From NCBI GenBank assembly GCA_001919865.1, contig MNIR01000063.1, positions 1-60,547 on the forward strand: a stretch of 60,547 nt of DNA, given 5' to 3'. The notes below the pieces were generated by a model. It worked only from the letters and a program-made list of their open reading frames with translations, did not search any database and was not told the DNA's origin. Shown here piece after piece: positions 16,131 to 23,603 of the stretch; positions within the stretch are counted from its first letter, which is position 1, and each line of letters starts with the position of its first letter. The translations under genes were made by a program, and so were the position numbers. The stretch comes from Gemmatimonadetes bacterium 13_1_20CM_4_69_16. GTDB lineage: Bacteria > Gemmatimonadota > Gemmatimonadetes > Gemmatimonadales > GWC2-71-9.

Positions 16131-17858
16131 ATGACCGAACCAAACAAGCCGCTCGGGATGTCGGACTTCTTCGCCCTCGAGGCGGGGGAGGACCTGGAGC
16201 GGGTGGATGGGCTGGTCGCGCAGGGGGAGCACCCCAACGGCGATGAGCTGGTGCGGCTGGCGCGGGCGGTGCGCGGCAGCGCGCTGATGGCCAACCAGCA
16301 CGCGATCGCGCGCGCGGCCTCCGGGCTCGAGTCGCTGGCGCGCGCGGTGCGCGAGGCCCGCCGCACCTGGGACGCCCAGACGAAGCAGCTGGCCGTACGC
16401 GCGGTGGACGATCTCAAGATCTTCGTGCGCCGGGCGGGGAGCTGGACCGACGCGGACACGGCCAAGGCGGAGGCGCTGGGCGAAGAGCTGGACCAGGTGG
16501 CGGGCCGCCCCTCGGCCCAAGTTCGCGCCGCCGAGGCGCTGGGGTTGGACGCGGGCGCGCGCGCGTTCGTGGCGCGCGAGGGGGCGGCGATTGCGAGCGC
16601 GCTGGACCGCGCCGCCCAAGCGCTGCGCGCCAACCCGACCGCCCACGACCCCCTGCAGCACGTGCTGCGCGCGCTACAGCCGCTGCGCGGCCTCGCCGCG
16701 CTGGCTGACCTCCCGCCCCTGCCCGACCTGCTCGAGGGGATCGAGCGGTCCATCGCCGAGCTGGAGCGCTCCGGGCTCGAGCCTCCCGCGCACATCGCCG
16801 AGCTGTTTCGGACGGCGGCGACGGCCATCGCGCGCTCGGCGCGGGACGTGGCCGAGCGGGGACGCCCCGATCCCGAAGGGGCCGAGTTCCGGCAGTTCGC
16901 CGAGCTGCTAGTCAAGTCGATGGAAAGCGAGCCCGACGCAGTGTCGATCGGGTCGCTCTATTACAGCGACTCGGGGCCGCACATCGTGTCGCGCGGCGTG
17001 CCGGCGGCGCGCCCGTCCACGCTGGGACGGCTCGAGCTGGTGAGTCACGGGGAGCACCTGCGCCAAGCGGCGGACTCACTCGAGCGGGCACCGAGCGCCA
17101 CGCAGCGCGAGCTGCGCGCTCACACGCTGGGCAGCACGTTCCGCGCGCTCGCGAACGGGGGTGGCGGCATCCTCGCCGACCGCGTGGCTCACTTCGCCGT
17201 GGCGGCGCGCGAGGCGGTGGCGAGCGGGCTCGCCGTGAGCCACGCCGCCGCGTTCGCGGCGGAGCTGCGGCGCGTGGGCGACCTGCTCACGCGCTCGAGC
17301 TCCGGCGACGAGGAGGCGCTCTCCGCCGAGCTCGATCCCCTGATCGAGCGGATCCGCGCGCTGGGTGGCCCGGGTGCGACCCCGATCGTGCCGATCGCGG
17401 CGCTCGCGGCCGACCCGGCGCCGCTGCGCGCGCCCCAGCCAGCCGTACCGCCGCCAGCGCGGGTCCCACGGCCCGTGCCGCCCCCGCCCCCCGCACCTGC
17501 CCCGCCCACCGCGCGCCCCGTGGCCCAGCCCACCAAGGGCGCAGTGGGCGAACTGGTGCCCGAGACGCCGGACCTCGTCGGCTCGTGGGCGGCGTACCAA
17601 CGGCTGCTGCAAGGCGGCATCGGCCCCGCATCGCTCGAGGAGCTGACCGCCGGCCCGGCCGGGCCGGGCGCGCCGCCGGCGGAGTCGCCGCCGGTGGTCG
17701 ATGTCCGCACGCTGTTGTACCGCGGCGACCGGGCGCTCAAGCGCGCGCAGGAGCTGCGCGCCGCGGCGCGCACCGCGTCGGGCGATTCGCTCCGGGCCCT
17801 CGTCGACGAAGTCTGCGACCTCGTTGCCCTCGCTTCCGAGCCCAGCCCCGCCCAGTAG
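16131..17858 (+). CDS. Hpt-like (CheA-type) protein with degenerate phosphotransfer domain
   Basis: 575 residues. The N-terminal helical domain (LARAVRGSALMANQHAIARAASGLESL) follows the histidine phosphotransfer (Hpt) pattern, but the position where Hpt domains have the phosphorylated His before [LV]-[KR]-G-S-A is not histidine. A second similar helical block occurs at LRAHTLGSTFRALANGGGG (around residues 325-345), where a His is present two residues before L-G-S. A Pro/Ala-rich linker follows (about residues 430-475), then a short C-terminal helical region. It may be a structural relative of Hpt or CheA P1 domains. No kinase domain is present. Translation overlaps the next gene. Confidence 0.6.
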   Translation: MTEPNKPLGMSDFFALEAGEDLERVDGLVAQGEHPNGDELVRLARAVRGSALMANQHAIARAASGLESLARAVREARRTWDAQTKQLAVRAVDDLKIFVRRAGSWTDADTAKAEALGEELDQVAGRPSAQVRAAEALGLDAGARAFVAREGAAIASALDRAAQALRANPTAHDPLQHVLRALQPLRGLAALADLPPLPDLLEGIERSIAELERSGLEPPAHIAELFRTAATAIARSARDVAERGRPDPEGAEFRQFAELLVKSMESEPDAVSIGSLYYSDSGPHIVSRGVPAARPSTLGRLELVSHGEHLRQAADSLERAPSATQRELRAHTLGSTFRALANGGGGILADRVAHFAVAAREAVASGLAVSHAAAFAAELRRVGDLLTRSSSGDEEALSAELDPLIERIRALGGPGATPIVPIAALAADPAPLRAPQPAVPPPARVPRPVPPPPPAPAPPTARPVAQPTKGAVGELVPETPDLVGSWAAYQRLLQGGIGPASLEELTAGPAGPGAPPAESPPVVDVRTLLYRGDRALKRAQELRAAARTASGDSLRALVDEVCDLVALASEPSPAQ

Positions 17859-18882
17859 CGGCGCATCCGCCTCGCGCTGGGCGTGGATCGTGGGGCTCGC
17901 GGTCACGCTCGGGCTGCTCGCGTGGGCGCTGCACGGTGTGGACGCAGGCGAGTTGGTGGGACACGTGCGGCGCGCCGACCCACTGCTGCTGCTCGTCGCC
18001 GTGGCGCTGGCGACGCTGACGTTCCCGCTGCGCGCGGTGCGCTGGCGTCTGATCCTGCGAGACGTAGGCGGGGCCCGGTTCCCGCTGGGACCGCTGTGGC
18101 ACGCGACGGCCATCGGGTTCATGGCGAACAATCTGCTCCCCGCGCGGGCGGGAGAGTTCGCTCGTGCATACGTCGCGCAGCAACGGTTGCCGGTGCGGTT
18201 CAGCACCGCGCTCGCCTCGATCGGGGTGGAGCGCGTGTTCGACGGGCTGTTGCTGGTGGGCCTGATGATGCTCGCCATCGCTTCGCCTGCTTTCCCCCGT
18301 CACGCGCAGATCGGGACCACGTCGGTCTCCGGGCTCGCCACCGGCGCGGCGGTGGTGTTCGCCGCCGTGCTCGGGCTCGCCTTCCTCGTGGTGCACCGCC
18401 CGGCGCCGTGGCTGGCCCTGCTGCGCCGCGTCACGCACGCCGTGCTCCCCGCGCGCTTCGGCGAGCGCCTCATCCGGGTCGCCGAAGGGCTGGTCGCGGG
18501 ACTCGAGGTGCTGAAGAGCCCGGGGCGGTTCCTCGGCGTGGTGGGCTGGTCCGTGGTGCAGTGGCTGGTGAACGCCGCGGCGTTCGCCGTATGCTTCCGG
18601 GCCTTCGGGCTCGCCGTTCCCGCGGAGGGGGCGTTCCTGCTGCAGGGTATCATCGGCTTGGGGGTCGCGCTCCCCGCCTCCCCCGGATTCGTCGGCGTGT
18701 TCGAGGCCGCGACGCGCGTCACGCTCGCGATCTACGGCATCGACGCCACCCGCGCCGTGAGCTATGCAGTGGCGTATCACGTCGCCACGTTCCTGCCGAT
18801 CACCCTGATGGGCCTGTACTCGCTGTCGCGTCTGCGGCTCCATTTGGCGGAGCTGCGTGCCGCGGCGGCGACGGCAGCCTAA
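17824..18882 (+). CDS. Flippase-like integral membrane protein (lysylphosphatidylglycerol synthase TM family)
   Basis: About 352 residues with eight or so membrane helices (for example WIVGLAVTLGLLAWAL, LLLLVAVALATLTFPLRAVRW, LGVVGWSVVQWLVNAAAFAV, GIIGLGVALPASPGFVGVFE). Motifs RAVRWRLIL, NNLLPARAGEFARAYV, IGVERVFDG and LPASPGFVGVFEAA define the UPF0104/LPG_synthase_TM family, whose members move or modify lipids. The TTG at 17824 overlaps the previous gene by 35 nt; a GTG at about 17889 is possible but would cut the first helix. It precedes ispE by 5 nt. Confidence 0.85.
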   Translation: MPSLPSPAPPSSGASASRWAWIVGLAVTLGLLAWALHGVDAGELVGHVRRADPLLLLVAVALATLTFPLRAVRWRLILRDVGGARFPLGPLWHATAIGFMANNLLPARAGEFARAYVAQQRLPVRFSTALASIGVERVFDGLLLVGLMMLAIASPAFPRHAQIGTTSVSGLATGAAVVFAAVLGLAFLVVHRPAPWLALLRRVTHAVLPARFGERLIRVAEGLVAGLEVLKSPGRFLGVVGWSVVQWLVNAAAFAVCFRAFGLAVPAEGAFLLQGIIGLGVALPASPGFVGVFEAATRVTLAIYGIDATRAVSYAVAYHVATFLPITLMGLYSLSRLRLHLAELRAAAATAA

Positions 18883-18887
18883 CGCCG

Positions 18888-19649
18888 GTGGTCACCGTGG
18901 ACGCGGTGCGCGTCGCCGCGCACGCGAAGCTCAACCTGCTGCTGCGCATCCTGGCGCGTGAAGCGCACGGGCGCGGCTATCATCAGATCGAGACCGCGTT
19001 CGCGCTGCTCGAGCTGGCGGATGAGCTAGTCGTCCGGCGCGCCGAGTCCGGCATTGCGCTCACCGTGCACGGCCCCGACCTCGGGCCTCCCCAGGCGAAT
19101 CTCGCCGTGCGCGCGGCGCAGGCCGTGCTGGAAGCGACCGGCGGTAGATTCGGCGTGACGATCGAGCTCACCAAGCGAATCCCCGCACGGGCCGGGCTGG
19201 GCGGCGGGTCGAGCGACGCCGCGGCCGCGCTCCACGCCGTCAACGCGCTCGCCGGCAATGTGGTCCCGCGCTACGAGCTGCTGCAGCTCGGCGTGCGGCT
19301 CGGCGACCGCTGGTGGGACGAGCTGTATCCCGAGCCTGCGGCGCGAGGGCCGGTGGTGCTCGACGCGGGGGCGTTCACCGGTTGGGGCAGCGTCGGCCGG
19401 CTGGGCGGGAATGACTTCGAGATCCCCGTGTTCGGGAAACATCCCGCCCTGCGCGATCTGTACGAGCGACTCGCCCAGACGCACCCCCTGTGGGTGCGCC
19501 TGTGCGGCTCGGGCAGCGCGGTCGCGGCGGTGTACGCGAACGACCGGCTGCGCGATGACGCGCGGCTGGTGCTGGGAGAGAAGCATCAGCAGTTGATGAG
19601 CACCCTGACCCGGGCCACAGCGGCCCCAGGTCCCGAGCCCCTTCCCTAG
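18888..19649 (+). CDS. ispE: 4-diphosphocytidyl-2-C-methyl-D-erythritol kinase with an internal deletion
   Basis: 253 residues, shorter than the usual 280-300. N-terminal part is normal: AAHAKLNLLLRIL, GYHQIETAF, KRIPARAGLGGGSSDAAAALH (ATP loop), ELLQLGVRLGD. The sequence then jumps directly to RWWDELYPEPAARGPVVL. The block that should carry the [GD]-D-V-P-F-F motif, the W-G-R-G-E segment and the V-x-P-G strand, about 50 residues, is missing, yet the frame is kept. The C-terminal GHMP motif (LCGSGSAVAAVY) is intact. IspE phosphorylates CDP-methylerythritol in the non-mevalonate pathway and is normally essential. Either a true in-frame deletion or a sequence/assembly error. GTG start at 18888; a second GTG is at 18897. 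Confidence 0.85.
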   Translation: MVTVDAVRVAAHAKLNLLLRILAREAHGRGYHQIETAFALLELADELVVRRAESGIALTVHGPDLGPPQANLAVRAAQAVLEATGGRFGVTIELTKRIPARAGLGGGSSDAAAALHAVNALAGNVVPRYELLQLGVRLGDRWWDELYPEPAARGPVVLDAGAFTGWGSVGRLGGNDFEIPVFGKHPALRDLYERLAQTHPLWVRLCGSGSAVAAVYANDRLRDDARLVLGEKHQQLMSTLTRATAAPGPEPLP

Positions 19650-19694
19650 CGGCGGGCGCGGCCGCCCCTACGTTTCAAGGACGAGGAGGCCCCC

Positions 19695-19961
19695 ATGCCC
19701 GAGCAGCTCATCGGAACTGTGGTCCACTTTTTCAAAGGGCCCAGTGTCGCGGTCGTGCGCATCACCGACGGAGAGCTGGCGGTGGGCGATCGTGTCCGGT
19801 TTCACGGCCACACCACCGAGTTCACCGAGCAGGTCACCTCGATGGAGGTGAACCACCAGAAGGTCCAGCAGGCCAAGCCGGGCGACGAGGTCGCCATCCA
19901 GGTGGCCGACCGGGCGCGCCAGCACGACCAGGTGTTCAAGGTGACTAACGCGGCCCTGTAA
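19695..19961 (+). CDS. Orphan EF-Tu domain 2-like protein
   Basis: 88 residues with a strong Shine-Dalgarno (GAGGAGG, 5 nt before ATG). The sequence IGTVVHFFKGPSVAVVRITDG, ELAVGDRVRFHGH, FTEQVTSMEVNHQKVQQAKPGDEVAIQV is the beta-barrel domain 2 of translation GTPases, without a GTPase domain. Such small proteins are annotated as translation-elongation-factor-like; their job is unknown. It is 45 nt after ispE and 1 nt before the next gene. Confidence 0.85.
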   Translation: MPEQLIGTVVHFFKGPSVAVVRITDGELAVGDRVRFHGHTTEFTEQVTSMEVNHQKVQQAKPGDEVAIQVADRARQHDQVFKVTNAAL

Positions 19962-19962
19962 G

Positions 19963-20385
19963 ATGGATCACAGAGTCGCGGCCCACCCCGACGCGAACGT
20001 AGTGGGGATGGATCAACCCCTCGGCTGGGCCCGAGCGTGGTTCGCGGCACCGCCCTTCGTCAGCGACCCGATGCTCCGGCAAGGAGCGTGGTATCCCGTT
20101 ATCAGCACGGGGGCTACGCGTACTGTGCTCGAGATCCAGGGGCAGCGGGTGGCGGTGCCCAGCGAGCAGGTGGAAATCAGGCCCAAGCGGCCCGAGCGGT
20201 TTACGGTGGTGTACCGGCCGCGCGACGGCGTCAATCCGGCGCGAGGCACCAGGGCTGACATGGGTCGGGTGTACGCCGTCTGCCCGATGTCCGGCTCGCG
20301 CGTGCGACTGGTCGGCCAGCCGCGCGAAACCAAGTGCCCTGCCTGCGGATTTCGTGGCGAGATCGCGTGGTGGGAGACCGGGTGA
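19963..20385 (+). CDS. Unknown protein with C-terminal zinc-ribbon-like segment
   Basis: 140 residues; the N-terminal part has a beta-rich pattern (YPVISTGATRTVLEIQGQRVAVP). The C-terminus contains CPMSGSRVRL and KCPACGFRGEI, suggesting a zinc ribbon, although only three cysteines are obvious. A later ATG (19,8xx region upstream is excluded; internal M at residue 16) is an alternative start. The gene ends in a GTGA overlap with the DUF922 gene. Not recognised beyond this. Confidence 0.55.
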   Translation: MDHRVAAHPDANVVGMDQPLGWARAWFAAPPFVSDPMLRQGAWYPVISTGATRTVLEIQGQRVAVPSEQVEIRPKRPERFTVVYRPRDGVNPARGTRADMGRVYAVCPMSGSRVRLVGQPRETKCPACGFRGEIAWWETG

Positions 20386-21005
20386 GGCGGCTCGTCGTTG
20401 GAGCCGCCATCATCGTGGCGGCGTGCGGAGGCCCTCCCGAGACACCCGTCCCCGTCGCGGCCCCCGGGTCTGCCGGCGCCGCCGCGCCCGCACCGATCCG
20501 CCCGTTCCTCGAAAGCCACGAGCAGTACTACGACATCGAGGGATCGACCACCGGCGCGCTGCGGGAGCAAATGCATCGTCTGGGGCCGAGGGACGGCGAC
20601 GCAGCGCGCGACGCGTTGACCGTGTGGACGATCGACTGGACCTATGCGGAGGCGCGCACCGCGGACGGGTGCGGCTTGCGCGACGTGAAGGTCACGCTCA
20701 CCCTCAGCACCACGCTGCCGCGCTGGGTCCCTGCAGCCGGCACCCCCGCCCACGTCGTCGACTCATGGAAGACGTACTTCCAGCACGTGCGACAGCACGA
20801 AGCGGGGCACCGGGCGATCGCCGAGCAGAATGCGCGCGATCTGCTGGCGGCGCTGTCGAGCATGCGGGCAGCCACGTGCCAGCAAGTGATGGACGCGGCG
20901 TCGCGCACCGGGGAGCGGATCGTAGCCGAGGGCCGCGCCAAGAACCGCGCATATGACGTGCAGACGAAGCACGGCCAGACGCAAGGGGTCGTGCTCCCGC
21001 CCTGA
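20382..21005 (+). CDS. DUF922 lipoprotein, putative zinc-dependent protease
   Basis: About 207 residues from a GTG at 20382 overlapping the preceding stop. Lipobox IVAACGG near residue 15, then the DUF922 core: YYDIEGSTTGALREQM, WTIDWTYAEA, CGLRDVKVTLTLSTTLPRW, and WKTYFQHVRQHEAGHRAIAEQNA containing an HExxH-type zinc motif (HEAGH). DUF922 proteins are predicted secreted metalloproteases. Last gene of the plus-strand run that began with pdxJ. Confidence 0.85.
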   Translation: MRRLVVGAAIIVAACGGPPETPVPVAAPGSAGAAAPAPIRPFLESHEQYYDIEGSTTGALREQMHRLGPRDGDAARDALTVWTIDWTYAEARTADGCGLRDVKVTLTLSTTLPRWVPAAGTPAHVVDSWKTYFQHVRQHEAGHRAIAEQNARDLLAALSSMRAATCQQVMDAASRTGERIVAEGRAKNRAYDVQTKHGQTQGVVLPP

Positions 21006-21014
21006 AAGACGCTA

Positions 21015-21260
21015 CTACGGCGCCGACTTGCCGCGACCGAGCGGCGTAACCGCGAGTCCGAGCGACACCACCAGGTCGTGTTGTGGGGACGAGTGGTAAT
21101 TCCCGGCGACCACTCCGAGAGAATAATCCGGTGGGGTCGTGAACGCGGTGCCGGAGAACGAGTAGAAGTGATCGTCGAGCTCGGCTCGTAGCGCGAGCGC
21201 GGGCGCCAGCTGCAAGCGACCGACCGCGCCCATCACAGCTCCAAAGGTCCCGCGGTAACG
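21015..21260 (-). pseudogene. C-terminal fragment of an outer-membrane beta-barrel protein
   Basis: The minus-strand frame encodes GAVGRLQLAPALALRAELDDHFYSFSG and QHDLVVSLGLAVTPLG, the pattern of the last strands of OmpA-like or PagP-type beta-barrels. There is no signal peptide and no N-terminal two thirds; the frame runs back into the end of the cytochrome gene. Best read as a remnant. It abuts the cytochrome gene. Confidence 0.5.
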
Positions 21261-21276
21261 GTGCCGGGTGCCGCGG

Positions 21277-22032
21277 TTAGGGCGCCCGCCCAATACCCCG
21301 CAACCGGCCGCGCGCCTCCACGTTCGTCGAGTCCCGACGGATGGCCTCGCGAAACTCCGCCGCGGCGGCGGCCGTGTCGCCCTTCATGAGCTGGATGTTC
21401 CCGCGAAACACCGACATGCCGGTCGAGCCGGGAAACAGATCCTCGTTGAGGCGCAGCAATGCGAACGCGTCGTCGAAACGCTTTGCCCGCCCCAGCCGGA
21501 ACGCTGCCGTATTGAGCGATCCCTCGCCGAAATCGTAGGCGTCGTGCCCGTAGTACCGCGCGCGGAGCGCGCGGTATAGACGAATCGCTGAATCCGCGCG
21601 GCCGGCCGTCGCCGCGTCAATCATCAACTGGAACAGCGGCAACGGGAGGCTGACGCCGCGGTGGCAGGTGGCGCAAGTCACTTCCACATTCTGGTGCACG
21701 TGGTCAGATCCGTGAGGGAGCGTATCGAGCCGCCGGTTGATCTCTTCAACCATCCGCATCATCTGCCTGGCCACCAGCTTGGTGCGCTTTTCGTCCTTGG
21801 CGAAATCAAACTGCTCGAGCGGCATGCCTTCCTCGCCCACGTGGCAGAACGGGCACCGCACGCCGAGGCCGAAGGCGAAGTTCCGCATTATGCCCACGAC
21901 CTGGATGACTGGCGTGGTGCGGGGGATCACTTTGACGTTGACGAGCGAATCCGGCGGGAACCTCCCAGGCGCTTGCGCCGCGGCCGATCGACAGAAAACG
22001 AGGGCACACACGCAGACGACGAAGAGTCTCAT
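21277..22032 (-). CDS. Exported dihaem c-type cytochrome with TPR tail
   Basis: 251 residues with a signal peptide (MRLFVVCVCALVFCRSAAAQ). Two haem-binding CXXCH motifs: CPFCH (60-64) and CATCH (120-124). The layout VIQVVGIMRNFAFGLGVRCPFCHVGEEG is that of photosynthetic-reaction-centre-cytochrome-like c-type cytochromes found in Acidobacteriota and Gemmatimonadota. The C-terminal third has TPR-like helices (AKRFDDAFALLRLNEDLFPGS, AAAAAEFREAIRRDS). Periplasmic electron carrier; partner unknown. No photosynthesis genes are nearby. Confidence 0.85.
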   Translation of the reverse strand: MRLFVVCVCALVFCRSAAAQAPGRFPPDSLVNVKVIPRTTPVIQVVGIMRNFAFGLGVRCPFCHVGEEGMPLEQFDFAKDEKRTKLVARQMMRMVEEINRRLDTLPHGSDHVHQNVEVTCATCHRGVSLPLPLFQLMIDAATAGRADSAIRLYRALRARYYGHDAYDFGEGSLNTAAFRLGRAKRFDDAFALLRLNEDLFPGSTGMSVFRGNIQLMKGDTAAAAAEFREAIRRDSTNVEARGRLRGIGRAP

Positions 22033-22181
22033 CGTGAAGCCTCCACGGGAGGACAGCTTCTCCAGATCTTGAAAGGCGCCAGGTGGTCTGGCAAGGTTCG
22101 CGATGTCAGGATCCGGTGGTGAATGGGAGGGAGGCGGGGAGGACTGGACCGATTCCGCGGGACAGAAGTCGGGGCGTCGCT

Positions 22182-22217
22182 GCCTAACAGATCGCGCTTA
22201 CGGTTAGCTTGTTAGGC
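22182..22217 (-). repeat. Short attC-like site
   Basis: GCCTAAC at 22182-22188 and GTTAGGC at 22211-22217 form the outer boxes; the interior is only 22 nt, so this is a shortened or degenerate attC. It closes the 131-residue cassette on the minus strand. Confidence 0.55.
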
Positions 22218-22223
22218 GCCCGC

Positions 22224-22619
22224 CTAGTCCGAGCGGCACTGCCGGGATATATGAACCGCTCTCACAACACCCATGATCGCGCCGGTGACAATGAGCGCAC
22301 TGCGGATGCGACGGAACGTGGCATCCGGGGCGGCGCTACCCGTCTCCCCCGAGACCCAGATCCCGAGGCTCAGCTCGTATGCAAGCCAGCCACCGGCGGC
22401 GCCTCCCAGGCCGCCAGCTGCTACGCGCAGGACGGGATGGAGGCGGCACTCTCGCGGTTGGTACCTGAGCCTCACGCCGGCGCTCGAGAAGGCAGCGGTA
22501 GGGACAAAGGGACTGGCGTCGGCGCTCGGGAATCCGGGCGCGAGGCGCTGCCCGTCAGCAGCCTGAGCGGTCGCTCCCAGGGCGAGCACAATCAGGATAC
22601 GAAGGCAGAGCTGTCTCAT
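22224..22619 (-). CDS. Cassette-borne exported/membrane protein of unknown function
   Basis: 131 residues, with a signal peptide (LCLRILIVLALGATAQAADG) and a glycine-rich membrane-type segment (VAAGGLGGAAGGWLAYELSL), then SALIVTGAIMGVVRAV near the C-terminus. The start at 22619 lies 8 nt from the attC at 22627 and the stop 7 nt from the attC at 22217, the compact packing typical of integron cassettes. No homologue recognised. Confidence 0.65.
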   Translation of the reverse strand: MRQLCLRILIVLALGATAQAADGQRLAPGFPSADASPFVPTAAFSSAGVRLRYQPRECRLHPVLRVAAGGLGGAAGGWLAYELSLGIWVSGETGSAAPDATFRRIRSALIVTGAIMGVVRAVHISRQCRSD

Positions 22620-22626
22620 TGCGGGC

Positions 22627-22768
22627 GCCTAACGGATCGAGCTCAAGCTGCGGGCGACCCTCCCGCCGGCGCAAGGGTAGTGGACGACAGTCCGTGCCCC
22701 GTCAGGGGCACAACACTCCGCTTCCCTTAAGGCGATCACCGCCCGCCAGCTTCAAGCGCTTGTTGGGC
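22627..22768 (-). repeat. Full-length integron attC recombination site
   Basis: On the minus strand it reads GCCCAAC at 22768-22762 through to GTTAGGC at 22633-22627, 142 nt. The inner arms AAGCGCTTGAAGCTGGCGGG and CGCAGCTTGAGCTCGATC pair imperfectly as expected for L and R boxes. The stop of the upstream cassette gene falls inside the first arm (22752-22754), as is common. Confidence 0.85.
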
Positions 22769-23270
22769 CCCGGCCTGGCCCGCTGAACCGCAACTCTAGG
22801 GTCTCGCCCGCCGGAAGGGCGGCCCATTGGGCAAAGAGTTCCCGACGCTTGTCACGCACGTGCCGGAGATCGTCATCCGTAACGACGCAAGCGGCGTCGA
22901 GCCCGTGCTGAACGAAATACGTGGCCGCGGCGCCCCCGAACTCCGCGGCTGACCACTCGACGCCCGCCCCCCGCTCCCTATCGAGGAACCCCACGATGAA
23001 CTCTGACACGAGTGCCTCAGGAGGGAGCGGGCCACGCGGCCAAGGGTTCCCGAAGTCGGCCAGGTCCCAGCCCTCAGCCACCAAACCGTAGAAACCGCGC
23101 GCGTGTCCGAGGACGGCCTCGACGGCATAGTGGGTCAGATCATGAAGGGGGAAGAAGCGTCCCTGCTGGCCGTTCTGACGCTGCCATGTGACCGAGCCGT
23201 CAGGTCGCAGACAGCTCAACGCAGCCGACCCGTCGCTCTTCTTCTTGATGCGGATGAGGAGGTCGTTCAT
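22752..23270 (-). CDS. Cassette-borne cytoplasmic protein of unknown function
   Basis: 172 residues without signal or membrane helix. Pattern: GSVTWQRQNGQQGRFFPLHDLTHYAVEAVL, FYGLVAEGWDLADFGNPWPRGPLPPEALVSEFIVG, then a helical C-terminus (VVTDDDLRHVRDKRRELFAQW). The stop lies inside the attC at 22627-22768, so it belongs to the integron cassette. Function unknown; I recognise no enzyme motif, though HDLTHYAVE might suggest a metal site. Confidence 0.7.
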   Translation of the reverse strand: MNDLLIRIKKKSDGSAALSCLRPDGSVTWQRQNGQQGRFFPLHDLTHYAVEAVLGHARGFYGLVAEGWDLADFGNPWPRGPLPPEALVSEFIVGFLDRERGAGVEWSAAEFGGAAATYFVQHGLDAACVVTDDDLRHVRDKRRELFAQWAALPAGETLELRFSGPGRGPTSA

Positions 23271-23292
23271 TTCGAGAATCTTGGTCGCCGCG

Positions 23293-23310
23293 GGCTAACT
23301 AGTGTTAGGC
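23293..23310 (-). repeat. Reduced attC/attI-like palindrome
   Basis: GGCTAACTAGTGTTAGGC: two integron-type core boxes separated by only 4 nt, with one mismatch between arms. It lies 23 nt upstream of the first cassette gene start and may be the array edge or a collapsed attC. Confidence 0.4.
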
Positions 23311-23492
23311 TGCGAGCCTCCCAGCCTAATTCCTTTCGTTGACCCCAGAACGCCGTGAAAATGCAGCAAGCCAGCTCGGCGCCGCTAGGGCGTTCGTCGC
23401 CAAGCGGTTCGGCGCGAACGAGACAGTTACGGGACAGAAGGCCCCTTCTACCGGGTCCTAGGCGACGCTAAGTTGAGGCGCAGCAACATCGC

Positions 23493-23563
23493 TGGCCCCT
23501 CGTCCAACGGCAGGACACCAGACTTTGGATCTGGGTATGGTGGTTCGAATCCACCGGGGCCAA
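23493..23563 (+). tRNA. tRNA-Gln (anticodon TTG)
   Basis: Cloverleaf read by eye: acceptor TGGCCCC pairing GGGGCCA (23556-23562), D arm GTCC...GGAC, anticodon stem CCAGA/TCTGG with loop CTTTGGA and anticodon TTG, T arm GGTGG-TTCGAAT-CCACC, discriminator A. CCA is not encoded. It decodes CAA (and CAG by wobble). In many bacteria this gene lies between ispE and prs; here about 4 kb and 10 kb separate it from them. Confidence 0.95.
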
Positions 23564-23603
23564 CTGCCAACCAGTCTCGCGAACCAACCGAGGAGGCAAC
23601 CCC

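Larger units (their letters stand above)
22182..23310 (-). mobile_element. Integron gene-cassette array without integrase (CALIN-like)
   Basis: Two minus-strand genes are separated and flanked by attC-type recombination sites with GTTRRRY/RYYYAAC cores at 22182-22217, 22627-22768 and a reduced site at 23293-23310. Reading on the minus strand, the order is reduced site, 172-residue gene, full attC, 131-residue gene, short attC. No integrase gene lies in the window. The array sits just upstream of tRNA-Gln. Confidence 0.7.

Noticed and set aside
19650..19690. GC-rich hairpin between ispE and the EF-Tu domain protein as a terminator
   Set aside because: No T run and no clean stem; probably ordinary GC-rich spacer.
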